In this document: positions 16,756 through 26,580 of the stretch, one piece after another
Layout: every line of letters starts with the position of its first letter
Numbering within the stretch: the first letter of the stretch is position 1
NCBI GenBank assembly: GCA_030425395.1
Contig: JAUIAS010000001.1
Coordinates: forward strand, 124,001-188,000
DNA length: 64,000 nucleotides
DNA from: Alphaproteobacteria bacterium
GTDB taxonomy: Bacteria > Pseudomonadota > Alphaproteobacteria > Rhodobacterales > Rhodobacteraceae
Direction of reading: 5' to 3'
The notes under the pieces: generated by a model
Seen by the model: the letters and a program-made list of their open reading frames with translations, nothing else
What the model was told of the DNA's origin: nothing
Databases searched by the model: none
Made by a program: the position numbers and the translations under genes

Positions 16756-18045
16756 TCAGCTGTTTTCGCGTAGCACACCGCCCGCGAGATAGAGAGATCC
16801 GCAAATCAGGATACGCGCATTAGGATCGCTTGCCACAACAGTGCGAACGGCGCTGAGCACATCTTCACTTTCGTGCGCAACCAATCCGACAGAGGATGCA
16901 ATCCGCGCAGTTTCAACTGCGCTGAGGGTGTTGGCCTCCCCCGGAATGGACACGGCGTGCAACGAAGCCGCCTGTCCGGCGAGCGGCGCAAGATATCCCG
17001 AGACATCCTTGGTATTTAGCATACCGCACACTAAATGCGTCGGTCGCCCAGACATCGCAGACAACGCGGCGGCAAGCGCCTGACCAGCCGCCGGATTGTG
17101 CCCGCCATCAAGCCAAAGCTCGGCCGTTTGCGCCGCCTCGACCAGCGGACCCTGACGAAGGCGCTGCATGCGCGCGGGCCACTCGGCACGGGTAACAGCG
17201 GCCTCTGCCGCGTCGTCAGGCAGCCCAAGCAGGCGCAAGACCGCAATCGCAGCCCCGGCATTGTCGATCTGGTGGTCGCCCAAAAGCGTCGGCCGAGGCA
17301 AGTCCAAAAGGCCGGTTTCATCCTGAAACACCATGCGATCACGTTCGGGGTAGGCATGCCAGTGCTGGCCATAAGCAATCAGCGGGGCCGCGTTGCGTGC
17401 GACTGTGGCCTCGATCACGTCCATGGCGTCGGGGGCTTGACGCCCGACCACACAGGGAACGCCACGCTTGATGATGCCCGCCTTTTCCGCTGCGATCTTG
17501 GCAAGCGTATCACCTAGGAACCCTTCGTGATCCATGGACACCGGCGTGATCACGGTGGCCAGAGGGCGGTCAATCACGTTGGTTGCATCCAGACGCCCGC
17601 CAAGACCAACCTCAAGCAAGGTGTAATCCGCTGGGGTGCGTGCAAAAGCAAGGATCGCGGCACAAGTGGTGATTTCAAAATAGGTAATATCTTCACCGCC
17701 ATTGGCGGCATAGCATTCATCAAGGATAGCCGTCAGATCCGGTTCGCTGATCAGTTCACCCGACAAACGAATCCGTTCATGAAAGCGCGCAAGATGCGGC
17801 GAGGTATAGGCGTGCACACGCTTGCCCGTGGCTTCAAGGCCAGCGCGGATCATCGCTTGGGTGGATCCCTTGCCATTGGTGCCTGCGATATGGATCACTG
17901 GCGGCAAATCGCGCTGAGGGTTGCCCAGCACATCCAACAGACGCCACACCCGATCCAGCGTCAGGTCAATCACCTTGGGATGAAGCGCCATCATCCGTTC
18001 AAGGATAAGATCAGATCCCTGACCGCTTCCGTTTTGGCCTGTCAT
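16756..18045 (-). CDS. folC: Bifunctional folylpolyglutamate / dihydrofolate synthase
   Basis: The 429-residue ligase adds glutamate to dihydropteroate and to folates, using ATP, in the cytosol. The P-loop is IAGTNGKGSTQAM near 54-66, followed by the folate-loop region TSPHLARFHERI near 82-93. The Mur-ligase motif LLEVGLGGRLDATNV near 140-154 and LDGGHNPAAGQ near 309-319 complete the signature. It starts inside the accD stop by ATGA, a pair order common in alphaproteobacteria. Confidence 0.96.
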   Translation of the reverse strand: MTGQNGSGQGSDLILERMMALHPKVIDLTLDRVWRLLDVLGNPQRDLPPVIHIAGTNGKGSTQAMIRAGLEATGKRVHAYTSPHLARFHERIRLSGELISEPDLTAILDECYAANGGEDITYFEITTCAAILAFARTPADYTLLEVGLGGRLDATNVIDRPLATVITPVSMDHEGFLGDTLAKIAAEKAGIIKRGVPCVVGRQAPDAMDVIEATVARNAAPLIAYGQHWHAYPERDRMVFQDETGLLDLPRPTLLGDHQIDNAGAAIAVLRLLGLPDDAAEAAVTRAEWPARMQRLRQGPLVEAAQTAELWLDGGHNPAAGQALAAALSAMSGRPTHLVCGMLNTKDVSGYLAPLAGQAASLHAVSIPGEANTLSAVETARIASSVGLVAHESEDVLSAVRTVVASDPNARILICGSLYLAGGVLRENS

Positions 18046-18968
18046 TCCTTGGGCGCGTCCTCAGCAGGGGTTTCTGTGGCGGTATCATCGGGTGCGGGAA
18101 GATCGCCCTTGATTGCGGGCGGCAGGTTCAACAACATCCGAACGATCCCAATAAGCTCATCACGCATCTGACCGCGCGGCGTTACCCTGTCCAACATCCC
18201 ATGATCCAGAAGGTATTCCGCCCGCTGAAAGCCTTCTGGCAGCTTTTCCCGGATCGTCTGTTCGATCACGCGCGGTCCAGCAAAACAGATCAAGGCGTTG
18301 GGTTCGGCAATATGGACATCGCCCAACATCGCATAAGACGCGGTCACGCCACCGGTCGTCGGATGGGTCAGCACTACGATATACGGAAGGCCCGCTTCCT
18401 TGAGCATCTGAACAGCCACCGTGGTCCGCGGCATCTGCATCAGGGACAGAATGCCTTCCTGCATACGCGCGCCACCGGCAGCGGAAAAAAGGATCAGCGG
18501 ACGTTGAAGTTTGACCGCCTCTTGCGCCGCCGCGATGATGGCGTTGCCAACATACATCCCCATGGACCCGCCCATAAAGCTGAAGTCCTGCGCGATGGCC
18601 ACCACCGGCGTGCGGCCGATTTCTCCCGTTGCGACCAGCATCGCTTCTTTCTCGCCGGTAGATTTTTGCGCAGCTTTCATCCGATCTGGATACCGTTTTT
18701 GATCGCGGAAATTCAGCGGATCTGCCTTGGGCTCGGGCACGTTGATTTCGTTGAACACGGCCCCGTCAAACAATGCGCGAAAGCGTTCGCGTGGCGTGAT
18801 GGCCATATGGTGACCACAGCTTGAGCAAACGTTGAGATTGTCAGACAATTCCCGATGGAACAGCATTGTCCCACATTCGTCGCATTTCTGCCAAAGGTTC
18901 TCTGGCGTTTCGCGGCGTGAGAATATCGAATTGATCCGAGGTCTGACGTAGTTGGTGATCCAGTTCAT
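18042..18968 (-). CDS. accD: Acetyl-CoA carboxylase carboxyltransferase subunit beta
   Basis: The 308-residue subunit transfers the carboxyl group from biotin to acetyl-CoA at the first step of fatty-acid synthesis. A four-cysteine zinc ribbon is visible at Cys29, Cys32, Cys48 and Cys51. The crotonase-like domain includes FMGGSMGMYVGNAI and SAAGGARMQEG near 155-165. The C-terminal 25 residues form an acidic, alanine/proline-rich tail. It heads the accD-folC pair. Confidence 0.97.
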   Translation of the reverse strand: MNWITNYVRPRINSIFSRRETPENLWQKCDECGTMLFHRELSDNLNVCSSCGHHMAITPRERFRALFDGAVFNEINVPEPKADPLNFRDQKRYPDRMKAAQKSTGEKEAMLVATGEIGRTPVVAIAQDFSFMGGSMGMYVGNAIIAAAQEAVKLQRPLILFSAAGGARMQEGILSLMQMPRTTVAVQMLKEAGLPYIVVLTHPTTGGVTASYAMLGDVHIAEPNALICFAGPRVIEQTIREKLPEGFQRAEYLLDHGMLDRVTPRGQMRDELIGIVRMLLNLPPAIKGDLPAPDDTATETPAEDAPKE

Positions 18969-19066
18969 GCGCCCCGCCTTTGCTGGCCCTGCCGTTTAGT
19001 GTGAAATAAGCCGCCAAAGGCCGAATTGCAATCAGGCCCGTCTACCGTTGGCCCCTGTTTCATGGC

Positions 19067-19960
19067 TCAGGCGCGGATCGCCACGCGGGCCGCCAGCCAT
19101 ATGACGAACATGGACGCGAACTCGACTGGCATCCAGGTAATCAGCGCTTCGGGATCGTCCAGATCGTAGGGCACCACATAAAGCGACAGTCCGTTCATCC
19201 CGTCCGCAAGGGACACCAGCAACAACGATGCAACATTATTGGCGAAATGGCAGGCAATCGCGGGACCAAGCGTTCCTGCTCTCGCGGTCAGGTCCGCCAA
19301 AAGCAAACCGAACACCCCGGACCACAGAGCAAGAGCCATTGCATTCGGCCCCGCCTCACCCGGCATATAATGGCCTGCAGCAAACAGCATGGACGGCACC
19401 AACGCCCAGACCAGAGGAGAGCGAAAACGGGCGGCAAGCTGTTGCTGGATATACCCGCGAAACAGGATCTCTTCGGCACTGGTTTGCACGAAAACTGCGA
19501 CAAGCCCAAAGGGAAGCCAGAACAACCAAGTGCCGAACGGCAGGTTCGCCAAAATGTCATCGCCATACACAGGCACAAACAGCCACAGCACGATCTGCAA
19601 CCCGACAAGCCAGCGAATGACACTCAGGAATTGCCCACGGGCCCGGCGGATCGGACCGATCACTGTATCCAATCCACGATGGTGCACCTTTACGCAGGCA
19701 ATCGTGACCGCGATCGTAATCAGCCCGAACGCCATCAACAGAACCAACATGGTCGCGACCGTGCCGCCAAATTCACCGGCTTGAGTGAATATCCACGGGG
19801 CAAACTGTATCAACGCTGAGTTCAGGACCACATTGCCGGCAAGGACAAAAACCACAACGATTAACAGCCCCAATAGCAACCGCCAAACCTCGGTACGTCC
19901 GCCAGCTGCGGCGCGCCATTGTTCAAAGGCGGACCCGTATGCCCTGGATGACAACAGCAT
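19067..19960 (-). CDS. CPBP-family intramembrane glutamic metalloprotease
   Basis: The 297-residue protein has about eight hydrophobic segments and the three CPBP (Abi/CAAX-protease) motifs: EEILFR at 163-168, FAAGH ending at His197, and HFANN with His238 and Asn241. All catalytic positions are present, so it is likely active. It starts 2 bases after the stop of the large ABC-like gene, and its GAAGG ribosome site lies inside that gene, so the two are coupled. The substrate is unknown. It has no exosortase domain, so it is not the exosortase E/protease of the VPEID system. Confidence 0.9.
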   Translation of the reverse strand: MLLSSRAYGSAFEQWRAAAGGRTEVWRLLLGLLIVVVFVLAGNVVLNSALIQFAPWIFTQAGEFGGTVATMLVLLMAFGLITIAVTIACVKVHHRGLDTVIGPIRRARGQFLSVIRWLVGLQIVLWLFVPVYGDDILANLPFGTWLFWLPFGLVAVFVQTSAEEILFRGYIQQQLAARFRSPLVWALVPSMLFAAGHYMPGEAGPNAMALALWSGVFGLLLADLTARAGTLGPAIACHFANNVASLLLVSLADGMNGLSLYVVPYDLDDPEALITWMPVEFASMFVIWLAARVAIRA

Positions 19961-19962
19961 GC

Positions 19963-22900
19963 TCAGCCTTCTTTTTTGGGATTCGGTTCAGGTGCGATTT
20001 CAGCTTCGCGTTCAAGATGTAAATTGCCGACGTTGCGCTGAATGATCCGGGCAGAGTTGACAAGATTGGCGGACACCGCCTGCAATAAATTCAGTGCGGC
20101 ACTGATATCGCCCTCGATCACCGCGCGGTATTCTTCGGCACCGATCCGAAGGAATGTCGTATCGGCGGTGGCGATCATGTGTGCTTCGCGGGGCTTGCCC
20201 AGAATCACCGACAAATCTCCCATCAAACGCCCGGGCAGCACCGTCGCAATGGGTGTGTCTCCCAGCTTGCCGTTCGGCCAATGAATCTCGGCCTCGCCTT
20301 CGACGCAGAGATACACCGCGTCGGGTTGATCGCCCGCGCGAAACACGTCTTGGCCGCGTTTGACGGTAACTTTGCGCGCAGAAAACGCTAACAGTCGCTG
20401 GTTGCGCAAATCAAGATCCCGGAACATCTCGGTTCCGGCGATCAGCGCAAGTTTGGCGCGCATATCCTCGGACACTGTTTCGCTTGTCCCTGTCCCCGTT
20501 TCATCGCGATCCATGCCAACAATGCGACCGTCCTTGATTTCGACAAACATGTCGTATTCCGACGGTCTCAGGAAATTGTCTTCAAGAAAAAGAAGCACAG
20601 AATCGGGCAACAAATTTCGCAGGTTGTCCCGCATGCGCTGCCGGGTTTCGGAATCGTGGCTGGCCAAAACCTTGTCGAGTATCAGGATATCGGGCCGTTT
20701 GATCGCAGCCCGGCTAAAGCCTGCACGTTCCTGCAACACTGTGGGCAGTTTGGTGCCCCCGATCCCTGTCGGGATGTCATAAATCGTAGATGCTATTAAT
20801 CGACGAACGCCCTGTTCTTCCATCACCTTGGAAATCAGGTTTTCGATCTTTTCCGCCGCAGCGCCCGCCATCATCGACACCCGGCCAAAGAGCGCGTTTT
20901 CGGCCACCGTCAGGCGGGGCAAATAAGTTTCCGGCGTGATTTCCAGAAAGGTATCGCCAAAGACCTCGCGCAGCTGGGCTGCGCGGGTTTTCCTGATTTC
21001 GAGAATTCTTGCCTTGAATTCCTCGGGAAACCCGCCGCCGATCTGTTCCGCGGTCAGCAGGAACACAACCGTAATCATCAGACTCCGGTCCGCTTCGCTA
21101 AGCGCATCATCACCGCCTTCGGTCCGACGAGCCGCGATCGCAGACAACGCGGTAAAAACCTCAGGCTCGATGCCCAGCCGCACGAAAAGCGGATGGTCGG
21201 TTCCGTCTTCGCCGAAGGTCTGCCGCAACAACTCCACGACCCCGTGCGATATCTCCAGCGCTTGGGCGGCCACATCGTGATCGTGCAGCATCTTGATGAA
21301 GTTCTTGTCCTGCGCGAGTCGTTCTTGGGGAATTTCACGGGCCGGCGCGGCAAACAGAAGATTACCGCCAATGGGAATGGTCGGGTTGAATTGATCCGCA
21401 TCGAACCGACACACATTTTGATCAAGCCCTTCCTCGCGGAGCCTCTCAAAAAGGATCGGGCGCAGACTGACGACTCGTTGCGTGGTTCTCGGATGTAGCT
21501 TGGGATCAATCCGCGACCGCAGTGCGCGGCGGAACATGCTTTCGTCGATGCCCATGGTTTCAACCAGCTTGAACCACCACTCCCGGATATCCTCGGACGA
21601 CGACAGACCGGCAATCTCGGGACGTATCCAATCGGCGTCGGTCTGGTCGGTGCTGTTGCCCGCCGCAGCCGCTTCGCGCAGCCAACGCGGGGTGTTTTCA
21701 CTTGTGGCGGGCTCGGGCCTGTTCTTGAGCGACATCATCAGATTTTCGCCCAAAGTTCCATCAAACAAATAGGGACGTGAATGGGCATAGCCGACCCGCG
21801 CAGCAAGAACCGATTGGTGCAAATCCGCAAGCGGTTGACCCGCAATTGTCACGCTGCCACGCAGCGGTTTGGCCTCTCGGGTCAACAAATCGGCAATGGC
21901 GGCACGTTCGGCTGCGCTACCGGACTTGATCGCAACACGTGCCCCACGCGGGATATGCAGCGTAATATCCTCAAGAACCGTGTTCCCGTCATCGTCTCTT
22001 ACTGTGACCCGCTTGATGTCGATATCGCCGTCCAGATGCGGGATGTCTTTTGGCGGATCAATGAAATGCGCTTCGGGTGCCATTCCGCGCGGACCGAAAC
22101 GATCGGTAACGATTTCCCAGCGCAAGGACATGTCCTGAACCTGATTGTAATAGGTCAAAAGTTCCTTCCACGGGCTCGACAGATCCTTGTAAGCGGCAAG
22201 CGCCGCCACCAATGCGCCAACGGTTATTTCGCCCTTGATCGCGAGGTAACCGCCAACCGCATAAAAGAAAAACGGGGTCAATTGCGTTATGAAGTTGTTG
22301 AGAAACTTCATAAAAAATTTCTTCTGGTATATCTCGAAACGGATTTCAAAAAGCTTGCCCAGACGCTTGCTGAACTCTGCAAGACGGTAGCGCAGGCCAC
22401 CATTCACGCGCAGATCGGATATTCCGGCAGCGGTTTCTCCAATTTCAGAAGACAGGTGACGAATTTGGACAATCCGCTTTTTATTCAACAGGTTAATTTG
22501 GCGTTGCAGTTTTGGGATCAACCACCCCTGAAGCGGAATCAATGCCACCGCAGCGAGGCCGAACCAAGGGCTTTGCAGGAACAGAAAGGACACGATGGTA
22601 ATCATCTGACCCGCCTGAAAAACCGGCTGCGCCAACGCGTCACCCATCAGCCCGCCCATTGGCTCGGCCTCGGCAGTTACCATTGCGACAAGCTCACCCT
22701 GAGACGTTTGTCTGAAATACGACTTGGGAAAGCGCGTCATCCGACGGATCAGCTGAAACCTGAGCCGCCTGAGCAAACGCTCCGCCACGATACCTTTCAT
22801 CGTGTTCAGACGCATCTTGAGCAGACCACTGATCAGAACGGCGGCCAGAAACAATCCGCAAAGGACAAACAGGTATTCAACCTGCGTAAACTCCATATTC

Positions 22901-23067
22901 CAAACGTCGATCAACGCGGTGTCCGAGGAAATCGCGTCGTTCACGATCCGTTTGGGCAATTCCAACGTGGCAAACAGGAACGGAAACGACACCAAGGTCA
23001 TCCCAAGCAACATGAACTGCTGGAACTTCGAATGTTTCCAGATAAAGGAAAAAAGGGTGCGTTCCAT
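19963..23067 (-). CDS. ABC-exporter-like protein with degraded ATPase motifs and C-terminal cyclic-nucleotide-binding domain
   Basis: The 1034-residue protein (numbered from ATG 23067) has an ABC type-1 membrane domain at about 15-310. A nucleotide-binding fold follows from about 347, but every catalytic motif is altered: KSGSAAERAA near 381-390 replaces the Walker A lysine. LPTVLQERAGFSRAA near 774-788 stands in for LSGGQ. Walker B is DILILDK with Lys799 where the catalytic Glu belongs, and no switch His follows VLLFLED. About 300 extra residues (450-750) split the ATPase domain. A Crp/cNMP-binding domain covers about 880-1000. I infer a non-hydrolysing or regulatory transporter-like protein. 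The start is uncertain: AGGAGG at 23129-23134 lacks an ATG/GTG/TTG nearby. It is co-transcribed with the CPBP protease. Confidence 0.85.
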   Translation of the reverse strand: MERTLFSFIWKHSKFQQFMLLGMTLVSFPFLFATLELPKRIVNDAISSDTALIDVWNMEFTQVEYLFVLCGLFLAAVLISGLLKMRLNTMKGIVAERLLRRLRFQLIRRMTRFPKSYFRQTSQGELVAMVTAEAEPMGGLMGDALAQPVFQAGQMITIVSFLFLQSPWFGLAAVALIPLQGWLIPKLQRQINLLNKKRIVQIRHLSSEIGETAAGISDLRVNGGLRYRLAEFSKRLGKLFEIRFEIYQKKFFMKFLNNFITQLTPFFFYAVGGYLAIKGEITVGALVAALAAYKDLSSPWKELLTYYNQVQDMSLRWEIVTDRFGPRGMAPEAHFIDPPKDIPHLDGDIDIKRVTVRDDDGNTVLEDITLHIPRGARVAIKSGSAAERAAIADLLTREAKPLRGSVTIAGQPLADLHQSVLAARVGYAHSRPYLFDGTLGENLMMSLKNRPEPATSENTPRWLREAAAAGNSTDQTDADWIRPEIAGLSSSEDIREWWFKLVETMGIDESMFRRALRSRIDPKLHPRTTQRVVSLRPILFERLREEGLDQNVCRFDADQFNPTIPIGGNLLFAAPAREIPQERLAQDKNFIKMLHDHDVAAQALEISHGVVELLRQTFGEDGTDHPLFVRLGIEPEVFTALSAIAARRTEGGDDALSEADRSLMITVVFLLTAEQIGGGFPEEFKARILEIRKTRAAQLREVFGDTFLEITPETYLPRLTVAENALFGRVSMMAGAAAEKIENLISKVMEEQGVRRLIASTIYDIPTGIGGTKLPTVLQERAGFSRAAIKRPDILILDKVLASHDSETRQRMRDNLRNLLPDSVLLFLEDNFLRPSEYDMFVEIKDGRIVGMDRDETGTGTSETVSEDMRAKLALIAGTEMFRDLDLRNQRLLAFSARKVTVKRGQDVFRAGDQPDAVYLCVEGEAEIHWPNGKLGDTPIATVLPGRLMGDLSVILGKPREAHMIATADTTFLRIGAEEYRAVIEGDISAALNLLQAVSANLVNSARIIQRNVGNLHLEREAEIAPEPNPKKEG

Positions 23068-23248
23068 GTCCCGCCCGTAAAAGACCGACAGCCCATGCTG
23101 AAGGATGGTTTTAATCGTCGCTGGGACGCCTCCTAATCGTAGGTGCGACCTCCCTGCTTTACAAGGCATGCTACCGCCGCCGCCCCTGACTTTGGCCGCG
23201 CCTGTTCAGCGCGCAATACCTTCACGCTTGCGGCTTTATAACTGCACC

Positions 23249-23263
23249 GCTATTGCAAATAGC
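23249..23263. promoter_or_regulatory. Inverted repeat upstream of ilvD
   Basis: GCTATT and AATAGC form perfect 6-base arms around GCA, 25 bases before the ilvD start and 10 bases before its ribosome site region. It could be an operator or a small leader hairpin; no attenuator peptide rich in branched-chain codons is visible. Confidence 0.3.
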
Positions 23264-23287
23264 AGCACAGAAATCCGGGAGGCCGCC

Positions 23288-25051
23288 ATGCAGAAGCGCA
23301 CATTCGACAAGTCCAGATTGCCAAGCCGTCACGTCACAGAAGGCCCGGAGCGCGCGCCGCACCGGTCTTATTATTACGCGATGGGCATGACCGAGGAAGA
23401 GATCCACCAGCCCTTGGTCGGTGTTGCAACCTGCTGGAACGAAGCCGCGCCCTGCAACATTTCGCTGAATCGTCAGGCCCAGGCGGTCAAGATGGGCGTC
23501 AAACAGGCGTCCGGCACACCACGCGAATTCACAACGATCACCGTGACCGACGGGATCGCGATGGGGCACGAAGGCATGCGGTCTTCCCTCGCGTCGCGCG
23601 AAGCGATTGCCGACACTGTCGAACTGACAATGCGCGGCCACTGTTATGACGCGATCGTCGGTCTTGCCGGGTGTGACAAATCCCTGCCGGGCATGATGAT
23701 GGCCATGGTGCGCCTGAATGTGCCGTCCGTGTTTATCTATGGCGGCTCGATCCTGCCGGGCAAGGCACCTCAGGTTGAAGAAATTCCAGAAGATTTCCGC
23801 AGCCGCGATCTCACGGTTCAGGATATGTTCGAAGCCGTGGGTCGCCACCAGAATAAAGAGTTGTCCGACAAGGCGCTTGAAATGCTCGAACGCGTCGCCT
23901 GCCCGTCTGCCGGTGCATGTGGCGGCCAGTTCACCGCAAACACGATGGCTTGCGTATCCGAGGCAATCGGCCTTGCATTGATGAATTCGTCAGGGATGCC
24001 TGCGCCGTATGAATCCCGCGATCAATACGCCGAAGCTTCTGGCCAGGCGGTCATGGACCTGATCGAACGCAACATCCGCGCCCGAGATATCGTGACGCGC
24101 CAATCCCTTGAGAACGCAGCGCGGGTCGTGGCCTGCACCGGCGGTTCCACCAATGCCGGTCTGCACCTGCCCGCAATCGCCCACGAGGCCGGGATCGAAT
24201 TCTATCTCGATGATGTCTGCGAAATCTTCCGCGACACTCCTTACTTCGTGGATCTCAAACCCGGCGGCCAATTCGTTGCCAAGGATCTGTATGATGCAGG
24301 CGGCATTCCGGTGGTGATGAAAGAACTGCGCAAGGCCGGTTTGATCCACGAGGATTGCATGACCGCCACGGGCCGCAGCATCAGCGAAGAACTCGACTTG
24401 ATCGACCGCGAAGCCGATGGCCGCGTGATTTATCCAATCGAGAACCCGCTGACCAAGACCGGCGGCGTGGTCGGCCTCAAGGGGAACCTCGCCCCTGAGG
24501 GTGCCATTGTGAAAGTTGCGGGTATCCCAACCCAGCACCAGACTTTTACCGGCCCGGCCCGCGTATTCGAATGCGAAGAAGACGCCTTTGCCGCGGTCAA
24601 GGCCCGCAGCTATGAAGAAGGCGAAGTCATCGTCATCCGCAACGAAGGACCCGCAGGCGGGCCCGGAATGCGCGAAATGCTGGCCACGACGGCAGCACTT
24701 TCGGGTCAAGGCATGGGCAAGAAAGTCGCCCTGATCACCGATGGTCGTTTCTCGGGTGCGACACGCGGCTTTTGCGTCGGGCACGTCGGCCCGGAGGCGG
24801 CACATGGTGGGCCCATCGCACTCCTCAAGGACGGCGACATGATCACGATCGACGCAGTTGCGGGAGAAATCTCTGTCGCGCTGAGCGATGAAGAATTCGC
24901 CGAACGCCGCGCCAACTGGGCCGGTCCGCGTGAAACCATTTATGCGTCAGGTGCGCTGTGGAAATACTCCCAGCTTGTCGGAGCGACGTACAAAGGCGCG
25001 GTCACGCATCCCGGCGGCGGGGCCGAGAAGCATGAATACATGGACCTCTAA
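23288..25051 (+). CDS. ilvD: Dihydroxy-acid dehydratase
   Basis: The 587-residue enzyme dehydrates dihydroxy acids in valine, isoleucine and pantothenate synthesis, using an iron-sulfur cluster. Candidate ligands are Cys56 (in NEAAPCN), Cys129 (in AGCDKSLPG) and Cys205 or Cys211 ([16 protein letters not shown]). The C-terminal half contains [15 protein letters not shown], also a family signature. GGGAGG lies 5 bases before the chosen ATG, and upstream in-frame codons are not conserved-looking. The lipoprotein gene that follows starts 20 bases before the ilvD stop. Confidence 0.97.
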   Translation: MQKRTFDKSRLPSRHVTEGPERAPHRSYYYAMGMTEEEIHQPLVGVATCWNEAAPCNISLNRQAQAVKMGVKQASGTPREFTTITVTDGIAMGHEGMRSSLASREAIADTVELTMRGHCYDAIVGLAGCDKSLPGMMMAMVRLNVPSVFIYGGSILPGKAPQVEEIPEDFRSRDLTVQDMFEAVGRHQNKELSDKALEMLERVACPSAGACGGQFTANTMACVSEAIGLALMNSSGMPAPYESRDQYAEASGQAVMDLIERNIRARDIVTRQSLENAARVVACTGGSTNAGLHLPAIAHEAGIEFYLDDVCEIFRDTPYFVDLKPGGQFVAKDLYDAGGIPVVMKELRKAGLIHEDCMTATGRSISEELDLIDREADGRVIYPIENPLTKTGGVVGLKGNLAPEGAIVKVAGIPTQHQTFTGPARVFECEEDAFAAVKARSYEEGEVIVIRNEGPAGGPGMREMLATTAALSGQGMGKKVALITDGRFSGATRGFCVGHVGPEAAHGGPIALLKDGDMITIDAVAGEISVALSDEEFAERRANWAGPRETIYASGALWKYSQLVGATYKGAVTHPGGGAEKHEYMDL

Positions 25052-25718
25052 ATTCGCCTTTCTGGTCGGCGCGGCGCTGTCTTTGACAGGCTGTGCCGAT
25101 CTGGGGTCTTTGAGTGACGGTTTAAGTGGCAAGACGGGTGACGCCGTCACCCGTTTCGACATTCTTGAAGGACATGTGCGCGTCGCCACGCCGGATGGCT
25201 ACTGCATTGATCCCCGGTCATCGCGACCGGGATTTGTGCTGGCAGCGCGTTGCGATCGGCTGGGCGTGCCCGGAAAATTTGCGGCCCATGACATTGCAAT
25301 CGTAACGGTTACAGCAGCCCCCGCCAGCGGCGCGGACAAGCCGGACCCCACGGTTCTGGCGCGGCTGTCCGGCGATGGGGTCGATGTCCTGGAAGCTGAT
25401 GAGCGCGGTGGACTGGCCCTCGTGCGTTTGGACGCCGCCGGAACCGAACCATCGGACAGGCCCCCGTATCACTGGCGCGGGGTCTTTGAGATCCGCCAGC
25501 ATCTGGTGGGCTTAACGCTTTATGCACCACAAGATAGCAATCTTGCCGGGGCAGAGGGTGCACGACTTCTGGCCGATTTTTCTGAGGCTATAAAACGGGC
25601 GAGCCATTCGATGCCCAAAAAAGCGACACCAGTCCGCAGCCTGAGACCCGTAGCGCGTTCTGGCACCATCGTAGCCAAACAGAACACACTCGTGCGGGAA
25701 CAGGACGACGCGGCCTGA
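25032..25718 (+). CDS. Putative lipoprotein, unknown function
   Basis: The 228-residue protein has a type II signal with lipobox LTGC (Cys at about 20), so it should be acylated and tethered in the envelope. The mature part includes [20 protein letters not shown] with two cysteines that could pair in the periplasm, and a basic C-terminal tail from about 185. I recognise no domain. It starts inside ilvD with a 20-base overlap and only a weak ribosome site (GAGAAG), so translational coupling is likely, though a functional link to ilvD is not implied. Confidence 0.82.
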   Translation: MNTWTSKFAFLVGAALSLTGCADLGSLSDGLSGKTGDAVTRFDILEGHVRVATPDGYCIDPRSSRPGFVLAARCDRLGVPGKFAAHDIAIVTVTAAPASGADKPDPTVLARLSGDGVDVLEADERGGLALVRLDAAGTEPSDRPPYHWRGVFEIRQHLVGLTLYAPQDSNLAGAEGARLLADFSEAIKRASHSMPKKATPVRSLRPVARSGTIVAKQNTLVREQDDAA

Positions 25719-25796
25719 AAGTTGCATCTGGATGATTTGTATCCATCGAACGGGTTGATTAGACTGTGAAGAGAATTGAAGGGTGAATGCGGGGCA

Positions 25797-26570
25797 ATGA
25801 GTGAGCAAGGTAACAGCTTAGTGGCTCGGCTACTTCATCGCGCCACCCTGCGCCGATGGCGCAAACTGTCTCGCAAGGCACGCGACCTCGCCCCCGCCCA
25901 ACTGAGGCGCGCCCGGTTTCAGGCCCGGCAGTTGCGCGTTAATCTCAACGACGTGATCCATGTCGCGGATGAAAAGCTGGCCTTGCCTGTGGTCGGCTCA
26001 AATGCGTTTCAGAAGCCATTTGGAACGGATTGGGCCTGGCGCCCCGAGGCGTGGTCCAGACGTTTACCTGTGCCGGGGCTTTCCTCGGTTCAGACCAAAT
26101 CGATGCTGGGCGACGAAGTGACCATGTTTCACGATTGCGCCTTTTCCGAACTGACATTGCGCCAATTGCGCAATACACGGGAAGAAGACCTTGCGGCATA
26201 TGGTTTGCGCATGGATGTTTTCCGCTTTGACGGCTCCTTCCTTTCGCTCGTGATTGATCTGCCCAACCAGGCCGTTCACGGGCTTCGCAAGGACCATGTC
26301 ATCCGCGTAGAAACCATCGTAGAGCGTGAAAGCCCCATCGAAATCTTTGCCCGCCTCAACATCAAGAATGGGCCGAACACCGAACAGATCGTGCGCGAAC
26401 TGCCCCTTCATGAAGACAACGTCGTCGTGGAATTTGACCTTGCGTATTCGGCGCTGAACGAAAAGCGGGTTGAGAAGGCGTGGCTCGATATCATCTTTGA
26501 AGGGCCAGAGATGAACCAGATCACCTTGCGCGACGTCACCTTTACCCGCCGCCTGCGCGCTGCGCTGTAA
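25797..26570 (+). CDS. Conserved Rhodobacteraceae protein (DUF6478-like)
   Basis: The 257-residue protein has a strongly basic N-terminus (about residues 8-45, many Arg) then a mixed domain with GTDWAWRPEAWSRRLPVPG near 76-94 and a C-terminal part ITLRDVTFTRRLRA. I believe it belongs to the family named DUF6478, known mainly from this bacterial group, but cannot confirm it. No signal peptide or membrane segment is seen. A small gene follows 10 bases later and is probably in the same operon. Confidence 0.75.
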   Translation: MSEQGNSLVARLLHRATLRRWRKLSRKARDLAPAQLRRARFQARQLRVNLNDVIHVADEKLALPVVGSNAFQKPFGTDWAWRPEAWSRRLPVPGLSSVQTKSMLGDEVTMFHDCAFSELTLRQLRNTREEDLAAYGLRMDVFRFDGSFLSLVIDLPNQAVHGLRKDHVIRVETIVERESPIEIFARLNIKNGPNTEQIVRELPLHEDNVVVEFDLAYSALNEKRVEKAWLDIIFEGPEMNQITLRDVTFTRRLRAAL

Positions 26571-26580
26571 GGAGCATCAG

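Noticed and set aside
19067-19960. CPBP protease as the exosortase E/protease partner of the VPEID-CTERM protein
   Set aside because: At 297 residues it has only the CPBP domain; the exosortase part with its Cys-Arg-His residues is absent.
21781-23136. 451-codon frame antisense to the ABC-like gene
   Set aside because: Gln/Arg/His-rich translation typical of a complementary-strand shadow; the opposite strand has clear ABC and cNMP domains.
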